Part shown: in pieces, positions 28,838 through 39,290 of the stretch
Layout: each line of letters starts with the position of its first letter
Numbering within the stretch: the stretch's first letter is position 1
Assembly: GCA_945787555.1 (NCBI GenBank)
Contig: CALZJG010000135.1
Span: 1-40,314, forward strand
Direction of reading: 5' to 3'
Source of the DNA: an uncultured Chromatiaceae bacterium
Lineage (GTDB): Bacteria; Pseudomonadota; Gammaproteobacteria; DRLM01
Length of the DNA stretch: 40,314 bases
Position numbers and translations under genes: made by a program
The notes under the pieces: model-generated
Database searches by the model: none
Seen by the model: only the letters and a program-made list of their open reading frames with translations
What the model was told of the DNA's origin: nothing

Positions 28838-29512
28838 GTGCGTCGCTGGACGGCGTGTGGCGACCACGCGCAAGCCGCGTCTATGATCGGCATCCTCGGC
28901 GGCACCTTCGACCCGATCCATTTCGGTCACCTGCGTACAGGTATGGACATGGTGCAAGCGTTGGCGTTGCGTGAGCTGCGTTTGTTGCCGTGCGGCACAC
29001 CGCCGCATCGCGCGCCCCCCGTGGCCAGCGGCGCGCAACGCTTGGCGATGGTCCGTCTCGCCGTGGCGGATGAGCCCGGCTGGGTGGTAGACACGCGCGA
29101 GCTGGAACGGCCGGGACCGTCGTACATGGTGGACACGCTGCGTTCGCTGCGCGCGGAAGTGGGCGCCACACCGCTGGCCTTGATCGTCGGCACCGATGCT
29201 TTTCTCGGTTTACCCACTTGGCACCGCTGGCTGCAATTGGGCGAATTGGCGCATATCGTGGTGGCGCATCGACCTGGTTGGGTGCCGGAACCGCGCGCCG
29301 CCTTGGCTGAGTGGTTGGAACCGCGAGTCGTCGCCGATACTGCCGCCTTGCATGCCGCCGCGGCCGGCCGTGTGTGGTTCCAGGAGGTTACGCAGCTCGA
29401 CATTGCTGCCTCGCGTATTCGCGCCTTGGTCGCCGCCGAGCGCAGTGCGCGCTATTTGCTGCCCGACGCGGTGGTGGATTATCTGCGCGCCGAAAACTTA
29501 TATCGAACCTGA
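28838..29512 (+). CDS. nadD: Nicotinate-nucleotide adenylyltransferase
   Basis: A 224-residue nucleotidyltransferase of NAD synthesis. The signature GILGGTFDPIHFGHLR contains the (H/T)xGH-type motif, and the C-terminal SRIRALV matches the ISSTxIR motif (here DIAASRIR). LIVGTDAFLGLPTWHRW is typical. The start is chosen at GTG 28838 because a strong GGGAGGAGG ribosome-binding site lies 6 bases upstream; this adds 15 residues before MIGILGG (ATG 28883), which has no such site. ATG 28817 is another in-frame option. Confidence 0.93.
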   Translation: MRRWTACGDHAQAASMIGILGGTFDPIHFGHLRTGMDMVQALALRELRLLPCGTPPHRAPPVASGAQRLAMVRLAVADEPGWVVDTRELERPGPSYMVDTLRSLRAEVGATPLALIVGTDAFLGLPTWHRWLQLGELAHIVVAHRPGWVPEPRAALAEWLEPRVVADTAALHAAAAGRVWFQEVTQLDIAASRIRALVAAERSARYLLPDAVVDYLRAENLYRT

Positions 29513-29533
29513 ATCAATCTCAAATGGTTAGTT

Positions 29534-29887
29534 ATGATGGAATGTGAAAAATTAGCAGACTTGGTGGTCGCCGCGCTGGAGGATCTCAAGGCCCAAGACG
29601 TGAAGGTGTTGGACGTGCGACGTATGACCAGCGTTACCGATACGATGATCATCGCCAGCGGTACTTCCAGTCGTCACGTCAAAGCCATCGCCGACAACGT
29701 CATCGACAAAGCCAAGGCGGCCGGTTGCCGCCCGCTCAGTGTCGAGGGCGAACGCGAGGCGGAGTGGATTTTGGTGGATTTGTCCGACGCCGTGGTGCAT
29801 GTGATGTTGCCGCGCACGCGCGAGTTCTATCAGCTCGAGAAGCTGTGGAGTATGGAAGAGGCCGCCGCCGAGCCGACGCGGCGTTGA
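29534..29887 (+). CDS. rsfS: Ribosomal silencing factor RsfS
   Basis: A 117-residue protein of the Iojap/RsfS family, which binds L14 of the 50S subunit and blocks subunit joining during starvation. Conserved segments are [43 protein letters not shown] and the aromatic/acidic C-terminal [19 protein letters not shown]. Position between nadD and rlmH is the classical order. Two adjacent ATG codons (29534, 29537) could start it. Confidence 0.96.
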   Translation: MMECEKLADLVVAALEDLKAQDVKVLDVRRMTSVTDTMIIASGTSSRHVKAIADNVIDKAKAAGCRPLSVEGEREAEWILVDLSDAVVHVMLPRTREFYQLEKLWSMEEAAAEPTRR

Positions 29888-29906
29888 GTAAGAGCGGGGC
29901 CTCGGC

Positions 29907-30377
29907 ATGCGCATCCATCTCATCGCCGTCGGTCAACGCATGCCGGAGTGGGTGGGCACCGGTTATCATGATTTCGCCACCCGCTTGCCGCCCGAATGTC
30001 GTTTGGAGTTGGTGGAAATCGCCGCCGGTAAACGCGGAAAGAACGCCGATGTGGCGCGCATCACCCGTGACGAGGGCGAGCGTATGTTAGCGGCCGTCCC
30101 CAAGGACGCCCGCGTCATCGCCTTGGATGTCGGCGGTAGGGCGAGTTCCACGGAGCAGTTGGCCGCGGAGCTGCAGACCTGGCTGCAGGACGGGCGCGAC
30201 GTGGCGTTGCTGATCGGCGGTCCCGAGGGCTTGGCGCCGGCCTGCCGCGAGCGCGCCCAACAACGCTGGAGTCTCTCGCCGCTGACTTTGCCGCATATGT
30301 TGGTGCGGATCGTGGTCGCCGAAGGGCTCTACCGTGCCTGGAGCGTGCTCCAAGGTCACCCCTATCATCGAGTATGA
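29907..30377 (+). CDS. rlmH: 23S rRNA pseudouridine-1915 N3-methyltransferase
   Basis: A 156-residue SPOUT methyltransferase that modifies pseudouridine 1915 in helix 69 of assembled ribosomes. The knot region [56 protein letters not shown] is strongly conserved and includes the SAM-binding GGPEG and the terminal PYHR. Length equals the E. coli protein (155-156). It follows rsfS by 19 bases. Confidence 0.97.
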   Translation: MRIHLIAVGQRMPEWVGTGYHDFATRLPPECRLELVEIAAGKRGKNADVARITRDEGERMLAAVPKDARVIALDVGGRASSTEQLAAELQTWLQDGRDVALLIGGPEGLAPACRERAQQRWSLSPLTLPHMLVRIVVAEGLYRAWSVLQGHPYHRV

Positions 30378-30381
30378 GCAC

Positions 30382-30963
30382 ATGTCCGACGCGCCTCTGG
30401 TCTATCTCGCCTCCGCCTCGCCCCGGCGCCGCGAATTGCTGGCGCAGTTGGGTGTCAAACACCACGTGCTTAACATTAATGTGGAAGAGGGCGTACGTCC
30501 CGGAGAAGCAGCGGAACTGTATGTGTCGCGCCTGGCGTTGGAAAAGGCGCGTGCCGGACATTTGTTGCGTGGTGAGGCACTACCGGTATTGGGTGCCGAC
30601 ACCGCGGTGGTGATCGACGATCATATTCTCGGCAAGCCCGCCGATCGTGATGCGGGCCTAGCGATGCTGCGTCGCCTGTCGGGCCAGACGCACCATGTGT
30701 ACACTGGCGTGGCGCTGGTGAGCGGTGAGCGCGAGGCGACGCGGCTCAGCGTGAGCGCGGTGACTTTCCGCTCGCTGAGCGAGGCGGAGTGCGAACGCTA
30801 CTGGGCCACGGGCGAGCCCGCCGACAAGGCCGGCGCCTACGCCGTGCAAGGCCGCGCGGCGCAGTTCATCGCGCGTGTGGAGGGCAGTTATTCCGGCGTA
30901 ATGGGCTTGCCGCTGTTCGAGGCGGGGCAATTGCTCAACGAGTTCGGCGTCGAGTTGTTGTGA
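30382..30963 (+). CDS. maf: Maf-family nucleotide pyrophosphatase
   Basis: A 193-residue Maf/YhdE-type house-cleaning nucleoside triphosphate pyrophosphatase. It starts [24 protein letters not shown], the family N-terminus with the SxSPRR phosphate-binding motif. [20 protein letters not shown], the TGVAL segment and [28 protein letters not shown] at the C-terminus complete the active site. ATG 30382 lies four bases after the rlmH stop; upstream in-frame codons overlap rlmH and are not family-like. The usual substrates of the YhdE subgroup are dTTP/UTP. Confidence 0.95.
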   Translation: MSDAPLVYLASASPRRRELLAQLGVKHHVLNINVEEGVRPGEAAELYVSRLALEKARAGHLLRGEALPVLGADTAVVIDDHILGKPADRDAGLAMLRRLSGQTHHVYTGVALVSGEREATRLSVSAVTFRSLSEAECERYWATGEPADKAGAYAVQGRAAQFIARVEGSYSGVMGLPLFEAGQLLNEFGVELL

Positions 30964-31033
30964 GGCAGCGTGCTCAGCTTCAATTCAGTTCTAACAAGCA
31001 TAATTCATATCTGACAGGCAGGCTGGCGCACCC

Positions 31034-32515
31034 ATGAGCGAAGAAATACTCATCAATATCACCCCCCAGGAAACGCGCGTCGCAGTGGTTGAGAACGGTG
31101 TGTTGCAGGAGGTTTACATCGAACGTGCGCGGCAGCGCGGTATCGTGGGCAATATCTACAAGGGCCGCGTGAGCCGCGTGTTGCCCGGCATGCAGGCGGC
31201 CTTCGTGGACATCGGTTTGGAGCGTGCCGCTTTTTTGCACGCCTCGGACATCATTGGCAATGGCATCGAAGGGGTGGTCTCCGATCAACCCCCCAAACCG
31301 CGCAGCACGGCGCTCATCACCGAGTTGCTGCGCGAAGGCCAGGATTTGATGGTGCAAGTCATCAAGGATCCGCTCGGCAGCAAGGGCGCGCGCCTGACCA
31401 CGCATATCACGATACCGTCGCGTTATCTGGTGCTGATGCCCGCCACACGCAGCGTCGGGGTGTCGCAAAAAATCGAGAGCGAAGAGGAGCGCGCGCGGCT
31501 CAAGGCGTTGGTCGCGGAGTTGGCCGGTGAGATGGAGGAAGGTGGTTACATCATCCGCACCGCCGCCGAGGGGGCTGCCGAGGAGGCGTTGCGCGCTGAT
31601 ACGCAATTCCTGCGTCGTTTATGGTTGTCCATCAATGAGCGTGCCCAGGGTGCTTTGCCTGATTCAGTGATCCACGAGGACTTGCCGTTGGTGTTGCGGG
31701 CGTTGCGCGATCTGGTGGACGTTGACGTGGAGAAAGTGCGCATCGATTCACGGGAGACTTTTCGCCGTGCGGTGGATTTCACCGCGCAGTTCGTGCCACA
31801 AGTGGCGCCGCGCATTGAGTATTACCCCGGCGAGCGGCCGATCTTCGATCTGTACGGCGTCGAGGACGAGATTCAAAAGGCGCTGGAGCGCAAAGTGTTG
31901 TTGAAGTCCGGCGGGCATTTGATCATCGATCAGACCGAGGCCATGACCACCATCGATGTCAATACGGGCGCTTATGTGGGGCACCGCAATCTCGAGGAAA
32001 CCATCTTCAAGACCAATCTCGAGGCGACGCAAGCCCTCGCCCGGCAACTGCGTCTGCGCAACTTGGGCGGCATCATCATTCTCGATTTCATCGACATGGA
32101 GGAAGAAGAGCACAAACGTCAGGTGTTAGCTGCGCTGCAGAAGCATTTGGAGCGCGATCGAGCCAAGAGTCACATCAGCGAGGTATCGAGCCTGGGATTG
32201 GTGCAGATGACGCGTAAACGCACCCGTGAAAGTTTGGAGCATGTCTTGTGCGCACCCTGCCCGACCTGCACCGGTCGCGGCTCGCTCAAGACGCCCGAGA
32301 CCGTGTGCTATGAAATTTTCCGTGAGTTGCTGCGGGAGGCGCGGCAATTCGACGTGGAGCAATTCTTGGTGCTGGCTTCCCAGGAAGTGGTGGATCTGTT
32401 GCTGGACGAAGAGTCCACCAGCCTCGCCGAATTGGAATCCTTCATCGGCAAGCCTATCAAGCTGCAAGTTGAGGCGCTCTATACCCAAGAGCACTTTGAC
32501 GTGGTGCTGGTCTAG
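31034..32515 (+). CDS. rng: Ribonuclease G
   Basis: A 493-residue endoribonuclease of the RNase E/G family that matures the 16S rRNA 5' end and degrades some mRNAs. The N-terminal S1 domain (about 35-125, IYKGRVSRVLPGMQAAFVDIG), the 5'-sensor/RNase H-like region, catalytic Asp residues in TIDVNTG and GGIIILDFIDMEEEEHK, and the zinc-link CAPCPTCTGRGS near residue 410 are all present. No long disordered C-terminal scaffold follows, which separates it from RNase E. It is followed by yhdP as in enterobacteria. Confidence 0.96.
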   Translation: MSEEILINITPQETRVAVVENGVLQEVYIERARQRGIVGNIYKGRVSRVLPGMQAAFVDIGLERAAFLHASDIIGNGIEGVVSDQPPKPRSTALITELLREGQDLMVQVIKDPLGSKGARLTTHITIPSRYLVLMPATRSVGVSQKIESEEERARLKALVAELAGEMEEGGYIIRTAAEGAAEEALRADTQFLRRLWLSINERAQGALPDSVIHEDLPLVLRALRDLVDVDVEKVRIDSRETFRRAVDFTAQFVPQVAPRIEYYPGERPIFDLYGVEDEIQKALERKVLLKSGGHLIIDQTEAMTTIDVNTGAYVGHRNLEETIFKTNLEATQALARQLRLRNLGGIIILDFIDMEEEEHKRQVLAALQKHLERDRAKSHISEVSSLGLVQMTRKRTRESLEHVLCAPCPTCTGRGSLKTPETVCYEIFRELLREARQFDVEQFLVLASQEVVDLLLDEESTSLAELESFIGKPIKLQVEALYTQEHFDVVLV

Positions 32516-32552
32516 CCCCGTGCGTGGGGGATGTGGCTCACAGTAAGAGGTC

Positions 32553-35500
32553 GTGCCTGTCTTGGTGAAAAGATTCCTCCGCGGTTGTTGGCTGGTGTTG
32601 GCGCTGTTGGTGATATTTGCCGCGGCGCTGCTCAGCGCCGCGCGTCTGTTGTTGCCCGTGGCGAGCGACTACCGCGAGCAAGTGGCGCAGCGGGTGAGTG
32701 CCGCGCTGGGCTTGCCGGTGCAGGTCGAGCATTTAGACGCCGCTTGGCACGGCTGGGGTCCGAGCATCGAGCTGGAAGGCGTCACGGTATTGGAGCCGAC
32801 CGGCGAGCGCGCGCTGTTGCGCTTCGAGGCGGCGCGCGTTGACATTGATTTGCTGGCCACCTTGATTCACCGTCAATTCGAGCCCGGGCGTCTTACGATG
32901 CGCGGCGTGACGGTGTCCCTGGTGCGGCACGCCGACGGACGTGTCGGCTTGGAAGGCATCAGTGGAACGAACGGCGCGGACCAAAGCACGACGGCGCTAC
33001 GGCAATGGTTGCAGCGTCAACGTCGCTTGGCGTTGGAAGAGGCCACGCTGTTGTGGCGCGATATGCAGAACGCAGGTGAGACGCTGCTGTTCCGCAATGT
33101 GCGCTTGCAACTGCACAATCTTGATGACCGGCATCAGGCGGATGGCTACGTCACCTTACCGGAGCAATTAGGGAGTGAGTTGGCGTTCGCGTTGGATGTG
33201 CGCGGCGACATATTCGAGCCGGCGCATTGGCGCGGTCAACTGTACGCGCGCGGCGCCGCGGTGGAGCTGGCGCGCTGGACGGCGGGACGCACTTGGAACA
33301 AGCTCGCCACGACGCATGGCGGGGCGGATTTCGAGGTGTGGGGCGAGTGGTCCGACGGTGGCCTACAGCGGGTGGCGGGCACAGTGGATGTGCGCGAGCT
33401 GCAAGTGGCGGCTGACAGTGGCGAAGGGTCGCGAGACTACGCTATTGATTTGCTGCAAGGTCGTGGCGTGTGGCGACGTCACATCAATGGCTGGAGTCTT
33501 GACGCCGAGCAGTTCAGCGTCACGCGCGCGGGACGCTCCTGGCCGCTGTCCAATTGGGGGATGCGGCTGACGCGCGAGGCGAGCGCGTCGCAGAATTATC
33601 AAATTCAGTTCGGTTATGACTATCTGCGCCTCGATGACGTAGCGGAAGTCCTGACGCAAAGCGGCATGCTGCCTGAGCAGTGGCGCAAGCCCTGGAAAGC
33701 GGCGCAGCCGACCGGGGTGCTGCGCGACGGATATGTGAGAGTGCTGCGACTCGCCGATGCGGCGCCGGCATGGCTATTACACAGCGCCTTCGAAGACGTG
33801 ACGGCGCAAGCCCAGGGGCGCGTGCCGGGAGCGGCGGGATTGGCGGGGTTGTTCACCGTCGACAACTTGCGCGGCGTGCTCGATCTCGAGGCTGAGCAGT
33901 TGAGCCTCGATGCGGCCCATTTATTTCGTGCCGCCTTACCGCTAGACCGGGTGGACGCCTCCTTGGCGTGGCGGCGCGGTGCGGCGGGTGATTGGCGCCT
34001 CATGTCCAAGGATCTCACCCTGCGCAACGCCGACATCAAGCTGAGCGCCGACCTGCGCCTGGATCTGCCTGCCGAAGGCGGTGCGCCCTATGTGGATGTG
34101 AGCGCCGCCTTCAGTGACGGCAATATACAAAACACCTCGCGCTATCTGCCCGCCAAGGTCATGCCGGCGGGTGCGGTGGCGTGGTTGGACAGAGCGCTAG
34201 TCGCCGGGCGCATCACGCAAGGTTCGGCGCAATTCCGTGGCAAGGTATCTGACTTTCCCTTCGATCGTGGCGAGGGGCGTTTCGAAGTGCGCTTTCAGGC
34301 TGTCGATGGGGTGCTCAATTATGCTCCGGGTTGGCCGAGCTTGACCCGGCTGACTACCGATGCGGTGTTTCTCAATCGCGGCATGAATATCGACATCACG
34401 TCCGGCAAGATCTATTCCACTCAGCTGGAGCAGGCGCGGGTGATGATCGCCGATATCACGGCAAAGCCGGCGCTGGTGACTATCCAAGGCCGGGCGCGGG
34501 GCGGCGCGGCCGATGCAGTGCGCTATGTGACCGAGAGCCCGCTCAAGAACAAGTTCGGACGTTATCTCGCGGGTATGGAAGCCAGCGGCACGGTGCTACT
34601 CGATCTTGATGTGCGTTTGCCCTTGGGGGCGCCGGCGCAAGTGACGGGCGACTTACGTTTGGAGAACGCGCGGCTGCGGCTCCAGGAGGCTGACCTGGAC
34701 ATGAATCGCGTGCAAGGGACGCTGAGCTTTACTCAAGCGGGGCTGTCCGCGAATGATATCCACGCGCAGCTCTTCGATCAGCCCACCCTCGTGGACATCC
34801 ACACCGAAACGCGTGACGGCGCCAGAGTCACTCTGTTCGAGGCGCGCGGCGTGGCCGACGCGGCGGTGGTGGCGCAGCGCTATGCGGGGTTCATCGCGCC
34901 CTATGTGGCGGGTCCCAGTGCCTGGCGAGGCACCCTGCTCGTGGGCGATGGCCCGGACGGTAATCGTTTGAGTATCGAGGCGCCCCTGGGCGGTGTGGAG
35001 TTGAAATTGCCGGCGCCCTTGGCCAAGCCGGCGCAAGAGGCGCGCAACTTGGTCGTGGAGCTGGTCTTGCCGATTACGCCCGCGGAGCCTCTCGATCTGC
35101 GATATGGTGATGACGTGGCTGTGACCTTGGCGCTCAAGCGGGGCCCCCGCGGACTCGCCGTGGAACGCGGTGAAGTCCGTTTTGGCGGCGAGCCGGCACT
35201 CCTGCCCGAAGCGCCCGGCCTGCGGGTGGCGGGGGTGATGGCGCATTTCGATGAGCCGGCGTGGGCGCCGATATTATGGCCCAGGGGCGGCGACAAAGAA
35301 TCCGCGCCAGGGGAAGTGAGCGCGCCGCTGGTACGTCAAGTGACGCTGACGCTGGATGAATTGTTGTTACTAGGCCGGGTATTTCCCGCCGTGCAACTTT
35401 CCGCCCAACGCGGGCCCCAGGCCTGGAAGGCCGAGGTGAACAGTCCACTGGCGGTCGGTCATGTGACTTTGCCGCACCAGTCGACCCAGCCGCTGACGCT

Positions 35501-36410
35501 GAATATGGAGCGGTTGGTGTTGGCGCGCAACGATACTCCTGCTGCCGACGGCGAGGCGGAGACGGCGTCGCTGCAGGCCGAGTTGGATCCGCGCGAGTTA
35601 CCGCCGTTGGAGATTACCAGCACCAGTTTTCGCTACGCCGATTTGGAGTTGGGACGCTTGAATCTCAAGGCGGTGCGCCAAACCGGCGGATTGCGTGTGG
35701 AGACGCTAACCACCGAGTCGGCCAGCCACCGCTTGCAGATCGACGGGGCGTGGTTGCGCGGCCCTGAGGGCGTGACCTCCGACTTTGAGGTGAGCTTGCA
35801 TAGCGAGGATTTTGGCGGCATGCTGGCCGGTCTAGGCTACAGCGACGTAATTCAAGAAGGTAAAGGCGAGGCCTCGATGCGGGCGCGCTGGGCAGGCGGA
35901 CCGGCGGATTTTTCCTTGGGGCGCTCCACCGGCACTTTGAATTTCACCGTCAAAGACGGGCGTTTGCTGGAAGTGGAGCCCGGCGCGGGACGCTTCCTGG
36001 GGCTGGTCAGTTTTCAGGCCTTGCCACGGCGTCTGGCCTTGGATTTCAGCGATTTCTTCCAAAAGGGATTCGGCTTCGATCGCCTGGGCGGCGAGTTCAT
36101 ATTGGAGGCCGGCAATGCCTACACCGACAATCTGCACATGGAAGGCCCGGCCGCGCGTATAGAGGCCAAGGGCCGCGTGGGTCTGCTGGTCGAGGATTAC
36201 GATCAGCGCGTCACCGTGGTGCCGAATGTGACGGCGGGTTTGCCCTTGGCCGGTGTGCTGGCCGGCGGCGTTGGCGTGGGGGCGGCGGTTTTCGTGGTGG
36301 AGAAACTACTCAAGCCGGGGGTCGATGAAATGACGCGTGCTGAATACCATGTCACGGGCTCGTGGCATGCGCCGCAAATCGAGCGTTTGGGTAAGGGGGG
36401 TGGCAAGTGA
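32553..36410 (+). CDS. yhdP: AsmA-like inner-membrane-anchored protein YhdP
   Basis: A 1285-residue protein with an N-terminal membrane anchor (about residues 8-33, GCWLVLALLVIFAAALLSAARLLLPVA) and a very long periplasmic region of repeated beta-strand groove modules: DUF3971/AsmA-like, for example FEVRFQAVDGVLNYAPGWPSLTRL and ARWAGGPADFSLGRSTGTLNFTVKDGRLLEVEPGAGRFLGL near the C-terminus. YhdP with TamB and YdbH is known to carry phospholipids between membranes. Length is close to E. coli YhdP (about 1266). It lies between rng and the nit/tldD genes, as is conserved. It begins at GTG 32553, and its stop overlaps the next gene. Confidence 0.93.
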   Translation: MPVLVKRFLRGCWLVLALLVIFAAALLSAARLLLPVASDYREQVAQRVSAALGLPVQVEHLDAAWHGWGPSIELEGVTVLEPTGERALLRFEAARVDIDLLATLIHRQFEPGRLTMRGVTVSLVRHADGRVGLEGISGTNGADQSTTALRQWLQRQRRLALEEATLLWRDMQNAGETLLFRNVRLQLHNLDDRHQADGYVTLPEQLGSELAFALDVRGDIFEPAHWRGQLYARGAAVELARWTAGRTWNKLATTHGGADFEVWGEWSDGGLQRVAGTVDVRELQVAADSGEGSRDYAIDLLQGRGVWRRHINGWSLDAEQFSVTRAGRSWPLSNWGMRLTREASASQNYQIQFGYDYLRLDDVAEVLTQSGMLPEQWRKPWKAAQPTGVLRDGYVRVLRLADAAPAWLLHSAFEDVTAQAQGRVPGAAGLAGLFTVDNLRGVLDLEAEQLSLDAAHLFRAALPLDRVDASLAWRRGAAGDWRLMSKDLTLRNADIKLSADLRLDLPAEGGAPYVDVSAAFSDGNIQNTSRYLPAKVMPAGAVAWLDRALVAGRITQGSAQFRGKVSDFPFDRGEGRFEVRFQAVDGVLNYAPGWPSLTRLTTDAVFLNRGMNIDITSGKIYSTQLEQARVMIADITAKPALVTIQGRARGGAADAVRYVTESPLKNKFGRYLAGMEASGTVLLDLDVRLPLGAPAQVTGDLRLENARLRLQEADLDMNRVQGTLSFTQAGLSANDIHAQLFDQPTLVDIHTETRDGARVTLFEARGVADAAVVAQRYAGFIAPYVAGPSAWRGTLLVGDGPDGNRLSIEAPLGGVELKLPAPLAKPAQEARNLVVELVLPITPAEPLDLRYGDDVAVTLALKRGPRGLAVERGEVRFGGEPALLPEAPGLRVAGVMAHFDEPAWAPILWPRGGDKESAPGEVSAPLVRQVTLTLDELLLLGRVFPAVQLSAQRGPQAWKAEVNSPLAVGHVTLPHQSTQPLTLNMERLVLARNDTPAADGEAETASLQAELDPRELPPLEITSTSFRYADLELGRLNLKAVRQTGGLRVETLTTESASHRLQIDGAWLRGPEGVTSDFEVSLHSEDFGGMLAGLGYSDVIQEGKGEASMRARWAGGPADFSLGRSTGTLNFTVKDGRLLEVEPGAGRFLGLVSFQALPRRLALDFSDFFQKGFGFDRLGGEFILEAGNAYTDNLHMEGPAARIEAKGRVGLLVEDYDQRVTVVPNVTAGLPLAGVLAGGVGVGAAVFVVEKLLKPGVDEMTRAEYHVTGSWHAPQIERLGKGGGK

Positions 36411-36832
36411 GGACGGCCATGGAACACGGCACCGGTAAGGACGGGTCCCAGATAACAGTGCGGCGTCGGCCGGGGGCCGCAGTGGTGGTGGCAGCGTCTT
36501 TGCTGATCATGTCCGCCGCCCAGGCAGCGCCCTCCTGGACTCTGTTGGCCGAAACTTGGGCCATGCCGCGCAGCGGTGCCACTGTTGCGACCATGGCGCC
36601 GCTGAGCGAGGCGGTACAGGCCCTGCTCACCGCGGCCGATACCCAATTGGTGCTGCGTCATCCCGCCCGCGAGGAGGGCCTGTTGTGGGCCGAAGAGTTG
36701 CGCGGCTGGTTGATCGCGTTGGGCGTACCCTCGGCGCGTTTGGCGCTGGAGGCGGGTGATGCGACGGCGGAGAACCTGCAATTAGTGGTGCGGCGTAATC
36801 AAGATGAGCAAGAAACCCAGCGCAAAAAGTGA
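36407..36832 (+). CDS. Unknown small exported protein
   Basis: I do not recognise this 141-residue protein. Residues about 20-41 form a signal peptide (RRPGAAVVVAASLLIMSAAQAAP, with a likely AQA-A cleavage). The mature part is about 100 residues, with ETWAMPRSGATVATMAPLSEAVQALL followed by an alpha/beta stretch (TQLVLRHPAREEGLLWAEELRGWLIALGVPSARLALEAGD) that faintly recalls OmpA-like peptidoglycan-binding domains; this is only an impression. The tail is charged. The GTG start overlaps the yhdP stop (GTGA) and the gene ends 9 bases before nit, so it is embedded in the operon. ATG 36419 is an alternative start. Confidence 0.75.
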   Translation: MRTAMEHGTGKDGSQITVRRRPGAAVVVAASLLIMSAAQAAPSWTLLAETWAMPRSGATVATMAPLSEAVQALLTAADTQLVLRHPAREEGLLWAEELRGWLIALGVPSARLALEAGDATAENLQLVVRRNQDEQETQRKK

Positions 36833-36841
36833 GGAAAAGTG

Positions 36842-37669
36842 ATGAGCCGGGTAGCAGCAATACAAATGGCCTCAGGCCCCAACGTCAGTGCCAACCTTAT
36901 CGAGGCGGGCCGCTTGATCGGCATCGCCGCCGAACAACACGGCGCCAAGTTGGTGGTGTTGCCGGAGAATTTCGCCATCATCGGAATGTCCGAGGTGGAC
37001 AAAGTGAAGATGCGCGAATCAGAAGGCGAAGGCCCGTTACAGGATTTTCTCGCCCATCAAGCTGCGCGCTATGGCGTATGGTTGGTGGGCGGCACGCTGC
37101 CATTGGTGGCCGAGCATGACAAGAAAGTGCGTGCGGCGTGCTTGCTGTACAACGATCGTGGCCAGGAAGTTGCCCGCTATGACAAGATGCACTTGTTCGA
37201 CGTGCATATTCACGAGTCGGGTGAAAATTACAAAGAGTCGTTGACCATCGAGCCCGGTGACCACACCGTGGTGGTGGATACGCCCTTCGGCAGGCTCGGT
37301 CTGGCGGTCTGCTACGACTTGCGTTTCCCCGAGCTGTTCCGTGCCCTGCTCGACCAAGGCATGGAAGTGTTGGCAGTGCCTTCGGCCTTTACCGCCATCA
37401 CCGGCGCCGCGCATTGGGAAACGCTGGTGCGGGCGCGGGCGCTGGAAAATCTTTGCTACGTCATCGCGTCCGCACAAGGCGGTTATCACGCCAACGGTCG
37501 CGAAACCCACGGCGACAGCATGATCGTCGATCCTTGGGGCGTGGTCTTGGATCGCCTGCCGCGCGGCTCGGGCGTGGTGAGCGCCGACATCGAGCGTAAA
37601 CGTTTGGAAGGCATTCGCCGCAACTTCCCCGCGACGCGTCATCGTCGCCTGCATTGCAGCCTCCCTTGA
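36842..37669 (+). CDS. Nitrilase-family amidohydrolase (probable deaminated-glutathione amidase)
   Basis: A 275-residue carbon-nitrogen hydrolase. The triad is visible: Glu in VVLPENFAIIG (about 41), Lys in YDKMHLFDVHI (about 114), and Cys in LAVCYDLRFPELFRAL (about 157). ESGENYKES and SAFTAITGAAHWETLVRARALENLCYVIASAQGG match the Nit1/YbeM group, which hydrolyses deaminated glutathione. It stands between yhdP and tldD as is common in gammaproteobacteria. GAGG upstream serves as ribosome-binding site; GTG 36839 and ATG 36842 are both possible. Confidence 0.93.
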   Translation: MSRVAAIQMASGPNVSANLIEAGRLIGIAAEQHGAKLVVLPENFAIIGMSEVDKVKMRESEGEGPLQDFLAHQAARYGVWLVGGTLPLVAEHDKKVRAACLLYNDRGQEVARYDKMHLFDVHIHESGENYKESLTIEPGDHTVVVDTPFGRLGLAVCYDLRFPELFRALLDQGMEVLAVPSAFTAITGAAHWETLVRARALENLCYVIASAQGGYHANGRETHGDSMIVDPWGVVLDRLPRGSGVVSADIERKRLEGIRRNFPATRHRRLHCSLP

Positions 37670-37764
37670 GACTGCTTAATCCTCGCCCGTAGTGGGTTGT
37701 GCCCGCCACGGGGCGCGGGTATCGTGTGGCTTAGTCACTCTTCATTATCTTCGGTGTAATCGCC

Positions 37765-39210
37765 ATGACAGCCTCATTGGACTTCGCAAAGAACCTGATC
37801 CTCGCTCCCGTTGGCTTGCAGGAAAGCGATTTGGAGCAAGTGCTGGATCAACTGCTGTCCCACACCGTGGACAGCGCCGATCTTTATTTCCAGACCAGCC
37901 GCCACGAAGCGTGGGGCCTGGAAGACGGTATCGTCAAGAGCGGCAATCACAGCATCGAGCGCGGTGTGGGCGTGCGCGCGGTGAGCGGCGAGAAAAGCGG
38001 TTTCGCCTATTCCGATGAAATCGTCATGCCCGCGCTCAGCAACGCCGCCAGCGCCGCGCGCGCCATCGCCCGCGCCGGCCAAAACGGCCGAGTACAAGCT
38101 TGGGCGCGTCGCACCGGTCGTGATCTATATCGTCCCGTCGACCCCATCGATACCCTGCAAGCCGAAGACAAAGTTGCGTTGCTGCAAGCGGTGGACGCCG
38201 AGGCGCGTAAACAAGACCCGCGCGTGAAACAAGTAATGGTCGGCCTCGCCGCCGTGCACGACGTGGTTTTGGTGGCCGCCAGCGACGGTACTTTGGCCGC
38301 TGACGTGCGCCCCTTGGTGCGTTTGAATGTGAGCGTGGTGGCCGAAGACAACGGCCGTCGCGAGCAAGGCTCGGCCGGCGGCGGCGCGCGCGTCGCCTAC
38401 GACTTCTTTCTCGATCAAGAGCGCGGTCTGGGTTATGCGCGCGAAGCGGTGCGCCAAGCCTTAGTGAACCTGGAAGCGCGTGATGCGCCCGCCGGCACCA
38501 TGACCGTGGTGCTCGGCCCCGGCTGGCCCGGCGTGTTATTGCACGAGGCGGTGGGTCACGGTTTGGAAGGCGATTTCAATCGCAAGGGCAGTTCGGCGTT
38601 CTCGGGTCGTGTCGGCGAGCGCGTCGCCTCGCCGTTGTGCACGGTGGTGGATGACGGCACCTTGGAAAGTCGGCGTGGCTCGCTCAATATTGATGACGAA
38701 GGCACGTCCACCCAATGTACCGTGCTGATCGAAAAGGGCGTACTCAAGGGGTATCTGCAAGACAAGATGAACGCGCACTTGATGGGGGTGGCACCCACCG
38801 GCAATGGCCGGCGCGAATCCTACGCTCACCTGCCCATGCCACGTATGACCAACACCTATATGCTGGCCGGCGAAAGTAATCCGCAAGAAATCATCGCCTC
38901 AGTGAGCAAGGGACTCTACGCTGTCAACTTCGGCGGCGGCCAGGTGGACATCACTTCCGGCAAGTTCGTGTTCTCCGCCAGCGAGGCCTATATGATCGAG
39001 AACGGTAAGGTTACCCACCCGGTGAAAGGCGCGACCTTGGTCGGCAACGGCCCCGATGTGCTGACGCGCGTCAGCATGGTGGGTGATGACCTGCAACTCG
39101 ACGCCGGCGTCGGCACCTGCGGCAAAGAAGGCCAGAGCGTGCCGGTGGGCGTGGGCCAGCCGACCCTGCGCGTCGACGGTCTTACCGTGGGTGGCACGGG
39201 CGCTGCGTAG
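37765..39210 (+). CDS. tldD: Metalloprotease subunit TldD
   Basis: A 481-residue TldD/PmbA-family protease subunit that forms a heterodimer with TldE (PmbA) and degrades unfolded peptides, for example in microcin and RiPP maturation or CcdA turnover. The metal site HExxxH is in [43 protein letters not shown] (about residue 262). [31 protein letters not shown] and the C-terminal [25 protein letters not shown] are family hallmarks. Length equals E. coli TldD. No tldE is seen in this window. Confidence 0.96.
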   Translation: MTASLDFAKNLILAPVGLQESDLEQVLDQLLSHTVDSADLYFQTSRHEAWGLEDGIVKSGNHSIERGVGVRAVSGEKSGFAYSDEIVMPALSNAASAARAIARAGQNGRVQAWARRTGRDLYRPVDPIDTLQAEDKVALLQAVDAEARKQDPRVKQVMVGLAAVHDVVLVAASDGTLAADVRPLVRLNVSVVAEDNGRREQGSAGGGARVAYDFFLDQERGLGYAREAVRQALVNLEARDAPAGTMTVVLGPGWPGVLLHEAVGHGLEGDFNRKGSSAFSGRVGERVASPLCTVVDDGTLESRRGSLNIDDEGTSTQCTVLIEKGVLKGYLQDKMNAHLMGVAPTGNGRRESYAHLPMPRMTNTYMLAGESNPQEIIASVSKGLYAVNFGGGQVDITSGKFVFSASEAYMIENGKVTHPVKGATLVGNGPDVLTRVSMVGDDLQLDAGVGTCGKEGQSVPVGVGQPTLRVDGLTVGGTGAA

Positions 39211-39290
39211 AGAACGTCACTGCGGAGGACGCGCAGCGCACGGGGAAAGACAAGGGATAAAGGAGTCCCGGGCTATTGCAATGAGTCCGA

